The notes: a model not told the origin generated them from the letters alone. A stretch of DNA of 64,000 nucleotides from Francisella orientalis FNO12 (GCF_001042525.2 NZ_CP011921.2:930001-994000), one strand, 5' to 3'. Counted from the stretch's first letter, positions 53,098-63,181 are shown. Made by a program: numbers and translations.

Positions 53098-53493
53098 TTA
53101 ATTATAGTTCTTATGTAGATCTGTTTTCACATCTTCAAGAAATCTTTTCGACTGAACTTTATCACCAAATATATCGTATTTAATAGTTAATGTTGATGAA
53201 TTGTCAGCTATCCTAGCTATACTAATATTGAATGTACCTTTAAATCTCCTAGAATTTACACTACCATCAATTTCTGACGCTTGATTAGTTATGATATTTT
53301 TGGTTATGGTTACACCTGGTATTTTTGCTAAAGTATTTAGAACAGATTCATTAACTTCTACAACTGAGTAATCAAGATTCTCTGAATATGATGCAGCTTG
53401 ATCAACACCATACACACCCGCACCAATTAGCAAGCAACTATTAAGACTTAAAGTACTAAATACCAATATGAATAGAAATATTATTTTTTTAAT
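53098..53493 (-). CDS. Small lipoprotein (DUF3568-like)
   Basis: The mature part is intact: a lipobox LNSC, then LLIGAGVYGVDQAASYSEN, and a strand-rich domain ending FLEDVKTDLHKNY. This resembles the small DUF3568 outer-membrane lipoproteins of Francisella. A standard start is missing. The best signal peptide (KKIIFLFILVFSTLSLNSC) begins after an ATT at 53493-53491, where ATG would be expected; the next usable codon is TTG 53466, inside the hydrophobic core. Either ATT is used or the start codon is mutated. It is convergent with lipB. Confidence 0.6.
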   Translation of the reverse strand: MKKIIFLFILVFSTLSLNSCLLIGAGVYGVDQAASYSENLDYSVVEVNESVLNTLAKIPGVTITKNIITNQASEIDGSVNSRRFKGTFNISIARIADNSSTLTIKYDIFGDKVQSKRFLEDVKTDLHKNYN

Positions 53494-53586
53494 TTAAAAA
53501 AACTGAATAAATAAAATTTAGCGAGAATATAGCACAACAAGAAATAAAAAGCTATTTTGAAAAATAAATTTTGCTTATTATAAAGA

Positions 53587-55320
53587 TTATAAAAATGTCT
53601 TCAAAAATGTCGATCTTGATGGATGCTTAAGTTTTCTAAGAGCTTTTGCCTCAATCTGTCTAATACGCTCTCTAGTAACATTAAACTGCTTGCCTACCTC
53701 TTCTAGAGTATGATCAGTATTCATACCAATACCAAATCGCATCATAAGAACCTTTGCTTCTCTCTCAGTTAAACCAGTATCAATAAGCTCCTTAATTGCT
53801 TCTCTTAGATTTTCTAAATTTGCAGCCTCTATCGGAGAATAATTATTTTTATCCTCAATAAAATCACCAACTGTAGAATCTTCATCATCACCAATTGGGC
53901 TTTCCATAGAGATTGGAGTATGAGATATATTGAGAATCTTTTTAAGCTTATCTTTAGTCATATTCGGAGTATATTCTATAATTTCCTCCTCTGTAGCCTC
54001 ACGACCTTTTTCTTGAAGAATTTGACGCTTAATTCTATTAACTTTATTAATAGTCTCAATCATATGTACAGGTACACGAATTGTTCTAGCCTGGTCAGCA
54101 ATTGAGCGAGTAATTGCTTGGCGAATCCACCAAGTCGCATAAGTTGAAAACTTAAAACCTTTGCGATAATCAAATTTATCTACAGCTTTCATTAAGCCGA
54201 TATTACCTTCTTGAATGATATCTAAGAAATGCAATCCTCTATTGGTATATTTTTTAGCTTCAGAAACAACTAATCTCAAATTTGCTTCAATCATTTCCTT
54301 TTTAGCTTGAGTAATTTTTGCTTCACTTTTAGAAATCTCAATATTAACTTTCTTGAGCTCTTCAATTTCCATCATCATCAGACTCTGGAATTGATTAATT
54401 TGTTTTGTTAAATTATGGATTTCTTTAATAGTATTATCTGTAAATTTATACTTTTTAGTTAATGGTAGTAGCCATTCAACAGATCCTATTTCATACACTT
54501 TTATGAATTCTTGACGAGGAGTTCTTGATCTTTCCACACACAATCTAAGAATTTTTCGCTCAAACTCCTTAACTCTTGCATAAGGAAGCCTAATATAATC
54601 AACTAATTTCTGTAAATGGGAAGTAGACAATCTCAAACTTTCAAACTCTTTGACTATTTTGCTATAAAGTTTTTTGTTTGGCTTCTCTTGATACTCTTCA
54701 AACATTTTCTCAAGATTTGTGAAGAAATTATAAGCCCTTTGAGTATCAATCTTCTCATCATGATCATCTTCTGCAACTTTTTCTTCAGCTATTTGTTCAT
54801 CACTAAACCCAGCCATAATTTCATTAAAACGAATATATTTAGCAACTGGCTCATCTTCAATATCTTGAGAAGCTATATAATCAACCGCCTTCTCTTCTAA
54901 CTCACGAAAACGCTCAATATAAGTTTTGACAACTATTGGATAACTCAAAATAGTACTAAAAACTTCAGTAGTACCTTCTTCGATCCTAATAGCAATATCA
55001 GTTTCACCTTTTTTATCTAAAAGGTCAACTATCCCCATTTCACGCATATACATACGAATAGGATCAGATGTTTTTCCTTTTAAATCATCTAAGTTTGCTT
55101 CGCTTACTTTTCTTTCATCATCTTCATCTAACTCAGGAGTTCTATCATATACATCAATACCAGCATCTATGAGGATAGCTTCTATTTCTTCATATTTTTT
55201 TGGATCTTCTGACACATCTCCTGGCAATGCATCTAAAATATCTGCTCTAGTTAAATAGCCTCTTTCTTTACCATCAACCATAAGATCTTTTAGATCAGAA
55301 AGTAAATCTTCTCTTGTCAT
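53587..55320 (-). CDS. rpoD: RNA polymerase sigma factor RpoD (sigma-70)
   Basis: Primary sigma factor, 577 residues. Region 1.1 is at the N-terminus ([19 protein letters not shown]), region 1.2 has [11 protein letters not shown], regions 2.1-2.4 include [20 protein letters not shown] and [17 protein letters not shown], region 3 has [16 protein letters not shown], and region 4.2 [19 protein letters not shown]. The non-conserved insert between 1.2 and 2 is present but differs from E. coli. It ends the rpsU-yqeY-dnaG-rpoD operon. Confidence 0.97.
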   Translation of the reverse strand: MTREDLLSDLKDLMVDGKERGYLTRADILDALPGDVSEDPKKYEEIEAILIDAGIDVYDRTPELDEDDERKVSEANLDDLKGKTSDPIRMYMREMGIVDLLDKKGETDIAIRIEEGTTEVFSTILSYPIVVKTYIERFRELEEKAVDYIASQDIEDEPVAKYIRFNEIMAGFSDEQIAEEKVAEDDHDEKIDTQRAYNFFTNLEKMFEEYQEKPNKKLYSKIVKEFESLRLSTSHLQKLVDYIRLPYARVKEFERKILRLCVERSRTPRQEFIKVYEIGSVEWLLPLTKKYKFTDNTIKEIHNLTKQINQFQSLMMMEIEELKKVNIEISKSEAKITQAKKEMIEANLRLVVSEAKKYTNRGLHFLDIIQEGNIGLMKAVDKFDYRKGFKFSTYATWWIRQAITRSIADQARTIRVPVHMIETINKVNRIKRQILQEKGREATEEEIIEYTPNMTKDKLKKILNISHTPISMESPIGDDEDSTVGDFIEDKNNYSPIEAANLENLREAIKELIDTGLTEREAKVLMMRFGIGMNTDHTLEEVGKQFNVTRERIRQIEAKALRKLKHPSRSTFLKTFL

Positions 55321-55343
55321 CTACTAATACTCCAATAGATTTT

Positions 55344-57164
55344 TTATATTTTATTACTCAATTTTGCTACTAAATACTTACGTTCCATCTCTTGAACATC
55401 TGTTCTAAAAGGTAGAGATCCTAAGTAATTAAGCTGTTCTTTTACACTATTAGCTTCAATCCTTCTTAAATCTTTTAATATCTGATGGTAGTATTGTTCA
55501 CCATCAGATTTTTTTCTAGCTTTATTAATGCCATAGCTTAGCAACTCAAAAAAATACTCTCTATAGTCAGGATAGTCCTCTGCCAACAACGGTATCAATA
55601 TTACAGCTTCTATTTCATTAGATGAGTCTTCTTTAAGAATTTTCAAGCTTTTAACAAGAATATCAAGATTTTTTGAAGTAGCAAATATTTCAAAGTTGTT
55701 TTCTTTTAATAGAATACGAAAATCAGTAATATTGACGAAAATTTCTGCCAACATTACTTCTTCGAGTAACATGTTCCTAGATAGTCTTTTTTGTCTAGCC
55801 TTATAATTATTGATATCTATATTAACTATATTTGACTTCTGTTTACCTAGCTTAAGTAGATTCTTTATTTGATTAGAATTAATATTTATCTTCTCCGCAA
55901 CAGTTGAAATAATACTTTCTGAATAAATGTTCCCTTCTACATCAATCAAAAATTCTTTTAAGTTTTCTACTATTTCTGCTTTACACTCAGCTTTAGAGAT
56001 ATCTTTATCATCTATAATATAGTTTATTATAAAATCTGAAACAGGCTGAGATTTTTTTAATGAATTAGAAAAATTGTCTAGACCGTATTCTTTAATATAG
56101 TCATCTGGATCTTTACCATTTTCTAAAGTAAGTATCCTAAGTTTTTTATTGCCATCTAAAATAGGAAGAATTATCTTAATAGTCCTAATTGCTGCTTTTT
56201 GACCAGCACTATCACCATCGAAACATAAAACAATAGAATTGTTTTCACGAAACAATATTTTTGCATGATTTTGAGAGAACGCTGTTCCTAATGTAGCCAC
56301 TGCACAATAAAAACCATATTTAGCTAAACCTATAACATCCATATAGCCTTCTACAACAATAAGGCTTTGATTTAATAAATCAGGACATTGTTTTTTCTTT
56401 TCTCTATATTCATAAAGCCCATATAGAATGTTATTTTTCTGAAAAACTATAGTCTCAGGAGAATTTATATATTTAACACCGTCAGAATCATCTATTACTC
56501 TACCACCATAGCCAATTACATTACCTTGAATATTTCTAATAGGAAACATTATTCTATTGCGAAAACGATCATAGATATTTCCCTTATCATTTTTTATTGA
56601 AAGTCCTGTAGCAATCAATATATCTTCTGATGCATTTACAGATTTAGCCAACTGAGTAATATTATTCCATCCATCAGATGAATATCCAATACCAAAAACT
56701 TTGGCAAACTCACTATCAACTCCCCTTTTTTTAAGGTAGGCTATAGCCTTTTCTTTTGAAGCTGAATTACCAAGATTCCAACGGTAATATTTTTGGGCAA
56801 TTACTAAAAAACCAATACATTTATTGAATAGCTGTTCTTTATATAAATCTTCCTGAGAATAGTTTTCATACTCAACTGGTTTGCCTACAATTTCGGCAAG
56901 AGTTTTAACAGCCTCAATAAAATCTAAATTATTGATTTTTTTTACAAAAGTTAAAGCGTCACCAGACTCATGACACCCAAAGCAATGAAAGAACTTTTTT
57001 TGTGAGTTAACAAAGAACGATGGTGTTCTCTCATTATGAAATGGACAACAGGCTTTATAATTTTTTCCAGATTTAGTTAGATTAACATATCTCGATACGA
57101 CATCCGCAATATCAGCATTTGCAACAAGTTCCTTTATAAAATTATTAGAAATCTTTTTTGCCAT
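55344..57164 (-). CDS. dnaG: DNA primase DnaG
   Basis: Makes RNA primers at the replication fork. The 606-residue protein has the N-terminal CHC2 zinc ribbon (Cys40, His43, Cys61, Cys64), the TOPRIM catalytic core with VVEGYMDVIGL and CFDGDSAGQKAA, and a C-terminal DnaB-binding helical domain. It is 23 bases upstream of rpoD and 18 bases after yqeY, in the conserved macromolecular synthesis operon. Confidence 0.97.
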   Translation of the reverse strand: MAKKISNNFIKELVANADIADVVSRYVNLTKSGKNYKACCPFHNERTPSFFVNSQKKFFHCFGCHESGDALTFVKKINNLDFIEAVKTLAEIVGKPVEYENYSQEDLYKEQLFNKCIGFLVIAQKYYRWNLGNSASKEKAIAYLKKRGVDSEFAKVFGIGYSSDGWNNITQLAKSVNASEDILIATGLSIKNDKGNIYDRFRNRIMFPIRNIQGNVIGYGGRVIDDSDGVKYINSPETIVFQKNNILYGLYEYREKKKQCPDLLNQSLIVVEGYMDVIGLAKYGFYCAVATLGTAFSQNHAKILFRENNSIVLCFDGDSAGQKAAIRTIKIILPILDGNKKLRILTLENGKDPDDYIKEYGLDNFSNSLKKSQPVSDFIINYIIDDKDISKAECKAEIVENLKEFLIDVEGNIYSESIISTVAEKININSNQIKNLLKLGKQKSNIVNIDINNYKARQKRLSRNMLLEEVMLAEIFVNITDFRILLKENNFEIFATSKNLDILVKSLKILKEDSSNEIEAVILIPLLAEDYPDYREYFFELLSYGINKARKKSDGEQYYHQILKDLRRIEANSVKEQLNYLGSLPFRTDVQEMERKYLVAKLSNKI

Positions 57165-57182
57165 ACTGATTATATCTAGAAC

Positions 57183-57629
57183 TTATACTAAATTTAATTT
57201 TACTATAGCACTCACTTTACTCATATCTATTCTACCAGCAAGCTCTTTTTTCACACTAGCCATTATCTTACCCATCTCCTTCATAGATGTGGCTCCTACA
57301 GATTCTATTGCTTTTTGAACTATAATAACAACCTCTTCATCACTTAATTGTTTAGGCATATATTTAGTTAAGATCTCAATCTCTTTTTTCTCGCCTTCAG
57401 CAAGTTTTGCTCTATCGGCCTGCATATATTGAGTGTAAGAATCTTGTCTTTGCTTAATCATTTTTGTGATTACAGCTATAGCAACCTCATCTGTTATCTC
57501 AATTTTTTCATCAATTTGCTTCTGCTTAATAGCAGACATAGCCATACGAATAGTAGTTAATCTATTTTTATCTTTATTTTTCATTGACTCTTTCATATCA
57601 AGAGTCAATTGATCAAAAATTTGTGACAT
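57183..57629 (-). CDS. yqeY: GatB/YqeY domain protein
   Basis: A 148-residue protein of the YqeY family, related to the tail of the tRNA amidotransferase subunit GatB. Landmarks are MKNKDKNRLTTIRMAMSAIK, QRQDSYTQYMQADRAKLAE with EKKEIEILTKYMPKQLS, and MGKIMASVKKEL. Its role is not well defined; position between rpsU and dnaG is common in gammaproteobacteria. Confidence 0.93.
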   Translation of the reverse strand: MSQIFDQLTLDMKESMKNKDKNRLTTIRMAMSAIKQKQIDEKIEITDEVAIAVITKMIKQRQDSYTQYMQADRAKLAEGEKKEIEILTKYMPKQLSDEEVVIIVQKAIESVGATSMKEMGKIMASVKKELAGRIDMSKVSAIVKLNLV

Positions 57630-57656
57630 TTTATTAAAAGAATTCCTAGTTAAAGG

Positions 57657-57671
57657 GAGAGTTAAACTCTC
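57657..57671. repeat. Palindrome between rpsU and yqeY
   Basis: GAGAGTT-A-AACTCTC is a perfect 15-base palindrome that can form a small hairpin in the rpsU-yqeY spacer. In E. coli a terminator between rpsU and dnaG sets the ratio of the two products, so an attenuating role is possible. There is no strong T-run after it on the reverse strand. Confidence 0.35.
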
Positions 57672-57706
57672 AACGATGAATTAAATAATATACTACCTTC
57701 TAGCAA

Positions 57707-57889
57707 TTATATTGCTCTTATGGCTCTTTTAACAGCGGCAGCTTTCTTCCTTTTACGTGCCCAAGTTGGCTTCTCAAAGTACTCTCTACGACGTAGTTCA
57801 GATACTATTCCAGCCTTCTCACAAGATCTTTTGAATCTTCTAAGAGCAACATCAAAAGGTTCTCTTTCTTTAACTCTAACGCTTGGCAT
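57707..57889 (-). CDS. rpsU: 30S ribosomal protein S21
   Basis: First gene of the macromolecular synthesis operon. The 60-residue protein reads [20 protein letters not shown], then [16 protein letters not shown] and a basic tail with [16 protein letters not shown]. It is about ten residues shorter than E. coli S21, lacking the last basic part. The leader contains a purine-rich ribosome site (GAGGTGAGAGGG). Francisella species carry more than one S21 gene, so this may be one of several paralogues. Confidence 0.95.
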   Translation of the reverse strand: MPSVRVKEREPFDVALRRFKRSCEKAGIVSELRRREYFEKPTWARKRKKAAAVKRAIRAI

Positions 57890-57938
57890 ACCCTCTCACC
57901 TCACTTAAGTGCCAGTTTAATAAGTCTAACAAACTATA

Positions 57939-57953
57939 GGACTTTTAGAGTCC
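57939..57953. repeat. Small hairpin in the rpsU leader region
   Basis: GGACT and AGTCC form a five-base-pair stem around TTTAG, about 50 bases upstream of the rpsU start (reverse strand) and upstream of dacB. It could lie in the 5' untranslated region of rpsU. No more specific structure was seen. Confidence 0.2.
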
Positions 57954-58069
57954 CATAACAAAATTTATAGGCTACTATTCTATCATATAAGATGATAAAT
58001 ACAACATGGCTTATAACTAATATATCGTTAATATATTGCATTCATCGCACTATATTTATATTGCATAAA

Positions 58070-59524
58070 ATGCTATTATTCCAAATTAAGAATCTTAGAA
58101 ACTTACATAGGTTTATCGCTTTGGTAAAAAGAACTAAGCTTTTGATAGCTCTATCTATATTTGTAATTAGTACAAATGCTTCTTATGCATCTACTCGTAG
58201 CGAAATACAATCTCTAGTAAAAAAATACAACTTAGCTGACGCTAAAATTGCTATAGCAACTCAAAGAACCATGACTGGGAATGATTTGTATTCTTATGCT
58301 CAAAATAGATCTATGAAACCAGCAAGTAATAATAAAGTATTTACTATTGTTTCCGGATTGTTCTCTATTCCTGATGATTTTAGATTCACTACTACGATTT
58401 TGTACCCATCCAATAGAGTAAATAATCATACCTTACATGGAGATATGTATATTAAGTTTACAGGCAATCCAGCACTTACTGGAGGGCAACTAAGCTCATT
58501 AATAGAAAAAATCAAAACAGAAAAAGGAATATCTAAAATCACAGGAGATGTGTATCTTGTTGGAGTATTCTCTGGTCCATATGTTCCAGAAGGTTGGTCA
58601 AAAGAAGATAGTACATTATGCTATGGAGCTCCAGCTTCTAGTTTTACGCTAAATAGAAACTGTACAGTCATAAAACTAGTTAAAAATCCAAATAGCTTGT
58701 CAACTAGAGTTGTTGAATTAAGCAATGCCAGCAATATTGATATAAAAAATTCAGCAAAATATACTAGCACATCAAAAGCAACATTATTATCCATGAATGA
58801 TAATAATGTTTTATATATCAGTGGCTACTTGTCAAGAGCTGCAGAAAAAATGTTTAAACTAGCTATTAAGAACCCCTCTCTTAAAACTGTTGATACAGTT
58901 AACGATTTCTTAAGTTCAAACGGAATAAAGCATGGCAATGTTCTTATTACCAACACCATTCCAGCTGGTTACGATGCACAACTAATTACAAAATCAGCAA
59001 CAATAGGTCATTTTTTTGATCAAACACTTAAGCATTCGGACAACTTGTATACAGAAACTATACTAAATACAATTGGTTTAAAAGAAAAAGGAATTGGCTC
59101 AACTAAAGCAGGCATAGAAGTAGTCCAAAGTATACTATATAAAAAATTAGGGTTAGATACTTCTGCTTTGACTATGTATGATGGATCTGGACTATCACAT
59201 CTAGACCGTGTTAGCCCTAAGTTTATGGTAGATTTTTTAACCAAAGCTTATAATAGTGAAGTTGGTAAGCAGTTCTATAACTATCTTCCAGCATCTGGCA
59301 TGAGTGGTACAATATCATACATAATGGGGGGTAAATTACTTGGTCGAGTACATGCAAAAACGGGAACTTTGTCTGGAGTATCAACACTATCTGGTTATGT
59401 CCTAACTGCAAAAAACCATCGTATTTCATTCTCTATTATGCTTAATGATCTTAAACATTCTGATCGTTATAATGCACGTAGATTCCAAGATAAAGTTGTA
59501 GATGTTTTTTATAGGAATTTATAA
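58070..59524 (+). CDS. dacB: D-alanyl-D-alanine carboxypeptidase/endopeptidase DacB (PBP4)
   Basis: Low-molecular-mass penicillin-binding protein of class C type-4, trimming and cleaving peptidoglycan cross-links in the periplasm. From ATG 58070 it has 484 residues: a signal segment (TKLLIALSIFVISTNASYA), then motifs SNNK (86-89, in KPASNNKVF), SDN (in KHSDNLYTE) and KTG (in HAKTGTLSGVSTLSGY). An in-frame ATG at 57992 would add 26 residues ahead of the signal peptide and is less likely. The stop shares one base with the next start. Confidence 0.9.
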   Translation: MLLFQIKNLRNLHRFIALVKRTKLLIALSIFVISTNASYASTRSEIQSLVKKYNLADAKIAIATQRTMTGNDLYSYAQNRSMKPASNNKVFTIVSGLFSIPDDFRFTTTILYPSNRVNNHTLHGDMYIKFTGNPALTGGQLSSLIEKIKTEKGISKITGDVYLVGVFSGPYVPEGWSKEDSTLCYGAPASSFTLNRNCTVIKLVKNPNSLSTRVVELSNASNIDIKNSAKYTSTSKATLLSMNDNNVLYISGYLSRAAEKMFKLAIKNPSLKTVDTVNDFLSSNGIKHGNVLITNTIPAGYDAQLITKSATIGHFFDQTLKHSDNLYTETILNTIGLKEKGIGSTKAGIEVVQSILYKKLGLDTSALTMYDGSGLSHLDRVSPKFMVDFLTKAYNSEVGKQFYNYLPASGMSGTISYIMGGKLLGRVHAKTGTLSGVSTLSGYVLTAKNHRISFSIMLNDLKHSDRYNARRFQDKVVDVFYRNL

Positions 59525-60144
59525 TGAAAAAAATACTTAAACTATTATCATTAACAATAGCCATAGTGATATTAGGATCATGTTCAACGGAGCCTCCAAA
59601 AAATATCAATAATGCTTGTAGCATAATTCATCAATATCCAAACTGGTATTATGATATGATCGATTCTTATGACCGCTGGGGAATACCTCTGAATATACAG
59701 ATGGCATTTGTACGACAGGAATCATCTTTTAGAGCTGATGCTCAACCTTCTATGCAATATTATTTTGGATTTATTCCAAAAGGCAGAGCATCAAGCGCTT
59801 ATGGTTATGCACAGGCTCTAGATGGCACATGGGATCACTATAAAAAAGAAACTAAACAATCTTTTGTCTCAAGATCTGATTATGCTGATGCTGTAGATTT
59901 TATGGGTTGGTATTTAAACAATGTTCATAACAAAACAGGTATAAGCAAATCAAATGCTTATGACCTATATCTTGCATATCATGAGGGTATTGGTGGATAT
60001 AAAAGAGGTAGTCACAGAAATAATTCGTTTTTAAAGAGCTATGCACGTAAAACTGCAGATGTTGCTCAAAAATATGCTGTACAACTACAAAATTGTGAAG
60101 TCCCTCAAAAACCTCTACTTCTTATATTTTCTAAAGGTAAATAA
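59524..60144 (+). CDS. Lytic transglycosylase SLT-domain lipoprotein
   Basis: A 206-residue lipoprotein with lipobox LGSC (Cys20). The SLT-like domain shows MAFVRQESSFRADA with the catalytic Glu66, then SAYGYAQALDGTWDHYK, and YHEGIGGYKRGSHRNN. This matches soluble lytic transglycosylase-type enzymes that cleave glycan strands. It overlaps the dacB stop (TAATG) and the start of the thioesterase remnant, so translation is coupled and both wall enzymes are made together. Confidence 0.87.
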   Translation: MKKILKLLSLTIAIVILGSCSTEPPKNINNACSIIHQYPNWYYDMIDSYDRWGIPLNIQMAFVRQESSFRADAQPSMQYYFGFIPKGRASSAYGYAQALDGTWDHYKKETKQSFVSRSDYADAVDFMGWYLNNVHNKTGISKSNAYDLYLAYHEGIGGYKRGSHRNNSFLKSYARKTADVAQKYAVQLQNCEVPQKPLLLIFSKGK

Positions 60145-60530
60145 TGAAATCAAATATATTTAAACATATTGTTAATATTCGTTTTGCTGACACTGATAAA
60201 TATGGGCATGTAAATAACAATACCTACTTTAATTATTTGGAAGAAGCCCGTACAACGTGGGCTTATGAAAATACTGGGCTAATGTCTTGGGCCACACAAA
60301 ACTCAATCCAACTAGTAATTACCGAACAAACTTGTAAATATATACTACCGTTGTTACACCCCAATAAAATTGAGGTAACATAATATATAGCAAAAATTAG
60401 TGCTACAAGTCTTGAGTTTGAGTATGAAATACGTCTAGTAGGTTATGAACAAGTTATTACAAAAGCAAGTGCAAAACTTGCTTGTTACAATCCAAAAACA
60501 CATAGGTTACAAAAATACCTAATGAACTAA
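60144..60530 (+). pseudogene. Acyl-CoA thioesterase (YbgC/FadM-like hotdog), nonsense mutation
   Basis: The frame starts at ATG 60144, overlapping the previous stop. It encodes the 4-hydroxybenzoyl-CoA thioesterase motif RFADTDKYGHVNNNTYFNYL with the catalytic Asp18. TAA at 60381-60383 (EVT-stop-YIAKIS) cuts it at 79 codons. The same frame goes on with FEYEIRLVGYEQVITKASAK to TAA 60528-60530, giving the normal 128-codon length. A single CAA to TAA change would explain it, so inactivation looks recent. Confidence 0.85.
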
Positions 60531-60550
60531 AAAAATGATTTTAGAAAAAA

Positions 60551-61351
60551 ATGACTGAAATAAATAAACAATCTTTAAAAAAATTAGAAAAACAAATTCT
60601 AAGAAAAATTGCTCAAGCTATAAATCAATATAACATGATTGAAGATGGCGATAAAATAATGGTTTGCCTGTCTGGAGGTAAAGACTCATATTGTCTACTT
60701 GAGATGCTACTTCTTCTTCAACAAAAAGCCCCTATAAAATTTGATATTGTAGCTGTGAATCTAGATCAAAAACAACTAGGTTTTCCTGAAGAAGTTTTAC
60801 CTAATTATCTTAAAACTAAAAATATCGAATTTCATATTATTGAAAGAGATACTTATAGTGTTATCAAAAGAGTGATACCTGATGGTAAAACAACATGTGG
60901 ACTATGCTCGAGAATGAGACGTGGTATTCTATACGATTTTGCTGAAGAAAATAATATTACCAAAATTGCTTTAGGGCACCATCGTGATGATATTATAGAG
61001 ACATTTTTTTTAAATCTCTTTTATAACGGTTCTATCAAGGCGATGCCCGCAAAGCTATTAAGCGATGATAAACGTAATATTGTAATTCGTCCTCTTGCTT
61101 TCGTGAGTGAAAAAGAAACATTAGAATACTCTCAATTAAAGAACTTCCCGATAATACCTTGTAATCTATGTGGTTCACAAGATAATTTGCAAAGAGTATT
61201 CATAAAAGATATGCTTAACAGATGGGAGAGTAATAATACTGAAAGAAAGAATGTTATATTCAAAGCTCTATCAAATATTTCTCCATCTCAAATGTTAGAT
61301 AAAGAGCTTTTTGATTTTTTTAATATCACCAAAAATGATATTCAAAGATAA
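60551..61351 (+). CDS. ttcA: tRNA 2-thiocytidine(32) synthetase TtcA
   Basis: Fe-S-dependent enzyme that thiolates C32 of certain tRNAs. The 266-residue protein has the PP-loop SGGKDS (41-46), the cluster-binding C116-x-x-C119 in [30 protein letters not shown] and the third Cys in PCNLCGSQ. It is shorter than E. coli TtcA (311), lacking the C-terminal extension. It depends on the cell's Fe-S supply, for which the SUF genes here are candidates. Confidence 0.93.
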   Translation: MTEINKQSLKKLEKQILRKIAQAINQYNMIEDGDKIMVCLSGGKDSYCLLEMLLLLQQKAPIKFDIVAVNLDQKQLGFPEEVLPNYLKTKNIEFHIIERDTYSVIKRVIPDGKTTCGLCSRMRRGILYDFAEENNITKIALGHHRDDIIETFFLNLFYNGSIKAMPAKLLSDDKRNIVIRPLAFVSEKETLEYSQLKNFPIIPCNLCGSQDNLQRVFIKDMLNRWESNNTERKNVIFKALSNISPSQMLDKELFDFFNITKNDIQR

Positions 61352-61364
61352 ATAAGGAGATAAG

Positions 61365-62183
61365 ATGAAACTAAAAAAAATAGTAACAATAATGTCATGC
61401 ACTGTTCTAGGACTAACAATAAGCTCATGCTCTACCAAAGAAACAACTAACGATGCTAAAACTCAAACTATAGCTAATACTACAACTAGTCCAAGTACTA
61501 CGACACAAGCACAAACAAACGATTCTGCTGTTAATAACAGTTTAAAAATGGGCTCTAATGCTAGTTACGTAGTCGGATATCAAGTTGGGTCTGGAATTGC
61601 TAGACAAGATTTTGGACTATATGACAAACAGACAATCGCAGGTTTTGCTGAAGCTATCAATGGTGATAAGCCTAGAATTTCTGAAAGTCAGATTAGAAGA
61701 AATATGGAAACTCTAAAAGATAAGATGATTAAAAAGCAGTTAGATATAGCTAAGCTAAATAAGGTTAAATCAGATGAGTTTATGTCACAAATTGCTAAAA
61801 TGGATAATGCTATTGAAGTAAATGATGGTGTTTACTATCAAATGATTAAACAAGGGGATGGTAAAAAAGCTTCTATAGATAGCACAGTAACTATTGCTTA
61901 TAAAGGAACTACTCCTGTAATAGCATATGAAGATGATAAATCTAAGCTTAATAGTGTAAAAGAAGCTAAACTTATCGGACCAAGCTTTGATTCGAGTGAG
62001 AGTGCTACTTTCCCTCTTAGAAATCTAATAGAATGTTGGAAGGATGCAATTCCTAAAATACCCAATGGCTCTACATTTATACTATACTGTGCTCCAAATA
62101 AAGCATATGGAACTAGAGCTCCTGCTACAATAGGACCTAACCAAGCATTAGCTTTTGAAATTACACTTAAAGATTTTAAGTAA
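61365..62183 (+). CDS. mip: Mip-like FKBP-type peptidyl-prolyl isomerase lipoprotein
   Basis: A 272-residue outer-membrane lipoprotein (lipobox SSC, Cys22) with a Thr/Ser-rich linker (residues 25-60). The FKBP_N dimerisation domain follows (YVVGYQVGSGIARQD), then a long helix, and the FKBP_C isomerase domain from about residue 160 (TVTIAYKGTTP, FDSS, AIPKIPNGS and AYGTRAPATIGPNQALAF). The domain order is that of Legionella Mip. It sits 13 bases after ttcA. Confidence 0.92.
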   Translation: MKLKKIVTIMSCTVLGLTISSCSTKETTNDAKTQTIANTTTSPSTTTQAQTNDSAVNNSLKMGSNASYVVGYQVGSGIARQDFGLYDKQTIAGFAEAINGDKPRISESQIRRNMETLKDKMIKKQLDIAKLNKVKSDEFMSQIAKMDNAIEVNDGVYYQMIKQGDGKKASIDSTVTIAYKGTTPVIAYEDDKSKLNSVKEAKLIGPSFDSSESATFPLRNLIECWKDAIPKIPNGSTFILYCAPNKAYGTRAPATIGPNQALAFEITLKDFK

Positions 62184-62186
62184 TAA

Positions 62187-62205
62187 AATATTTTTCTAAA
62201 ATATT
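62187..62205 (+). terminator. Candidate terminator after the Mip-like gene
   Basis: AATATTTT-TCT-AAAATATT is a perfect eight-base-pair hairpin, followed on the forward strand by AACTTTTTCTTTTC. It begins two bases past the mip stop and its right arm reaches the ispB stop codon on the other strand. The stem is purely A:T, so strength is doubtful. Confidence 0.4.
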
Positions 62206-63181
62206 AACTTTTTCTTTTCACAGCTAAATCACACAGTAAGATCATAGCTTGTTTATATTCTGATTCTGGTAAGAAATCTATTGAATCTTTTGCTCTATCA
62301 GCATATTTACATGCAACTTGATAAGAGTATTCCACTGCACCACTACTTTTAACAATATTGATAATTTCATTTATGTCATATTGCCTTTTTTCAATGGCAT
62401 CTTTTATTTTCTTTTGTTCAACACTTGAGGTATTTGCTAGTGCATAAATTGTTGGTAGCGTCATTTTGCCTTCATCAAGATCATCACCAATATTTTTACC
62501 AAGGCTTTCTGCATCAGAAACATAATCTAATACATCATCAGCTATTTGAAATGCATTTCCTAAGTAAACACCATAGTTTTTAATACTATTTTGAAATTTA
62601 CTATAGCTATGTTTATCAAGACTAATTACTCCGGCTAACTCACATGCTGCTTCAAATAGTTTAGCAGTTTTACAATATATCACATTAGTGTAATCTTCCT
62701 CTGACAACTCAATATTTCTAGCGTTTAATAATTGAAGTACTTCACCTTCAGATATTTTATTAGTAGCATCAGCTAATATTTGCATAATTTGCATATTATC
62801 TAGACTCACCATCATTTGAAAAGCCCTAGAGTATAAAAAATCTCCAGTTAGTACACTTGCAGCATTACCAAAAACATTATTAGCTGTCTCTTTGCCTCGA
62901 CGTAAGTGTGAGTCATCAACTACATCATCATGTAATAGAGTTGCTGTATGAATAAACTCTATAATTGCAGCACATGCTAGATGATCATTACCAGTATAAT
63001 TTAAAGCTCTAGAAAATAGCATTACTAACAAAGGTCTAAGTCTTTTGCCGCCACTATTTATGATATAGTGACTAATTTGATTAATAAGAACCACTTCTGA
63101 TGAAAGTGAATTAATTATAAATTGATTATTATTTTCAATATCTTGTTTAATCAAGTTTCGAATATCTTTTAAGCTTTGCAT
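62204..63181 (-). CDS. ispB: Polyprenyl (octaprenyl) diphosphate synthase
   Basis: Trans-prenyl synthase that makes the side chain of ubiquinone and menaquinone. The 325-residue protein has the first Asp-rich motif DDVVD (85-89) in LLHDDVVDDSHLRRG, GGKRLRP for the diphosphate, and the second Asp-rich motif near FQIADDVLDY. The long-chain type is inferred from the small residues before the first motif and from length. Chain length itself cannot be read from sequence. Confidence 0.92.
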   Translation of the reverse strand: MQSLKDIRNLIKQDIENNNQFIINSLSSEVVLINQISHYIINSGGKRLRPLLVMLFSRALNYTGNDHLACAAIIEFIHTATLLHDDVVDDSHLRRGKETANNVFGNAASVLTGDFLYSRAFQMMVSLDNMQIMQILADATNKISEGEVLQLLNARNIELSEEDYTNVIYCKTAKLFEAACELAGVISLDKHSYSKFQNSIKNYGVYLGNAFQIADDVLDYVSDAESLGKNIGDDLDEGKMTLPTIYALANTSSVEQKKIKDAIEKRQYDINEIINIVKSSGAVEYSYQVACKYADRAKDSIDFLPESEYKQAMILLCDLAVKRKS

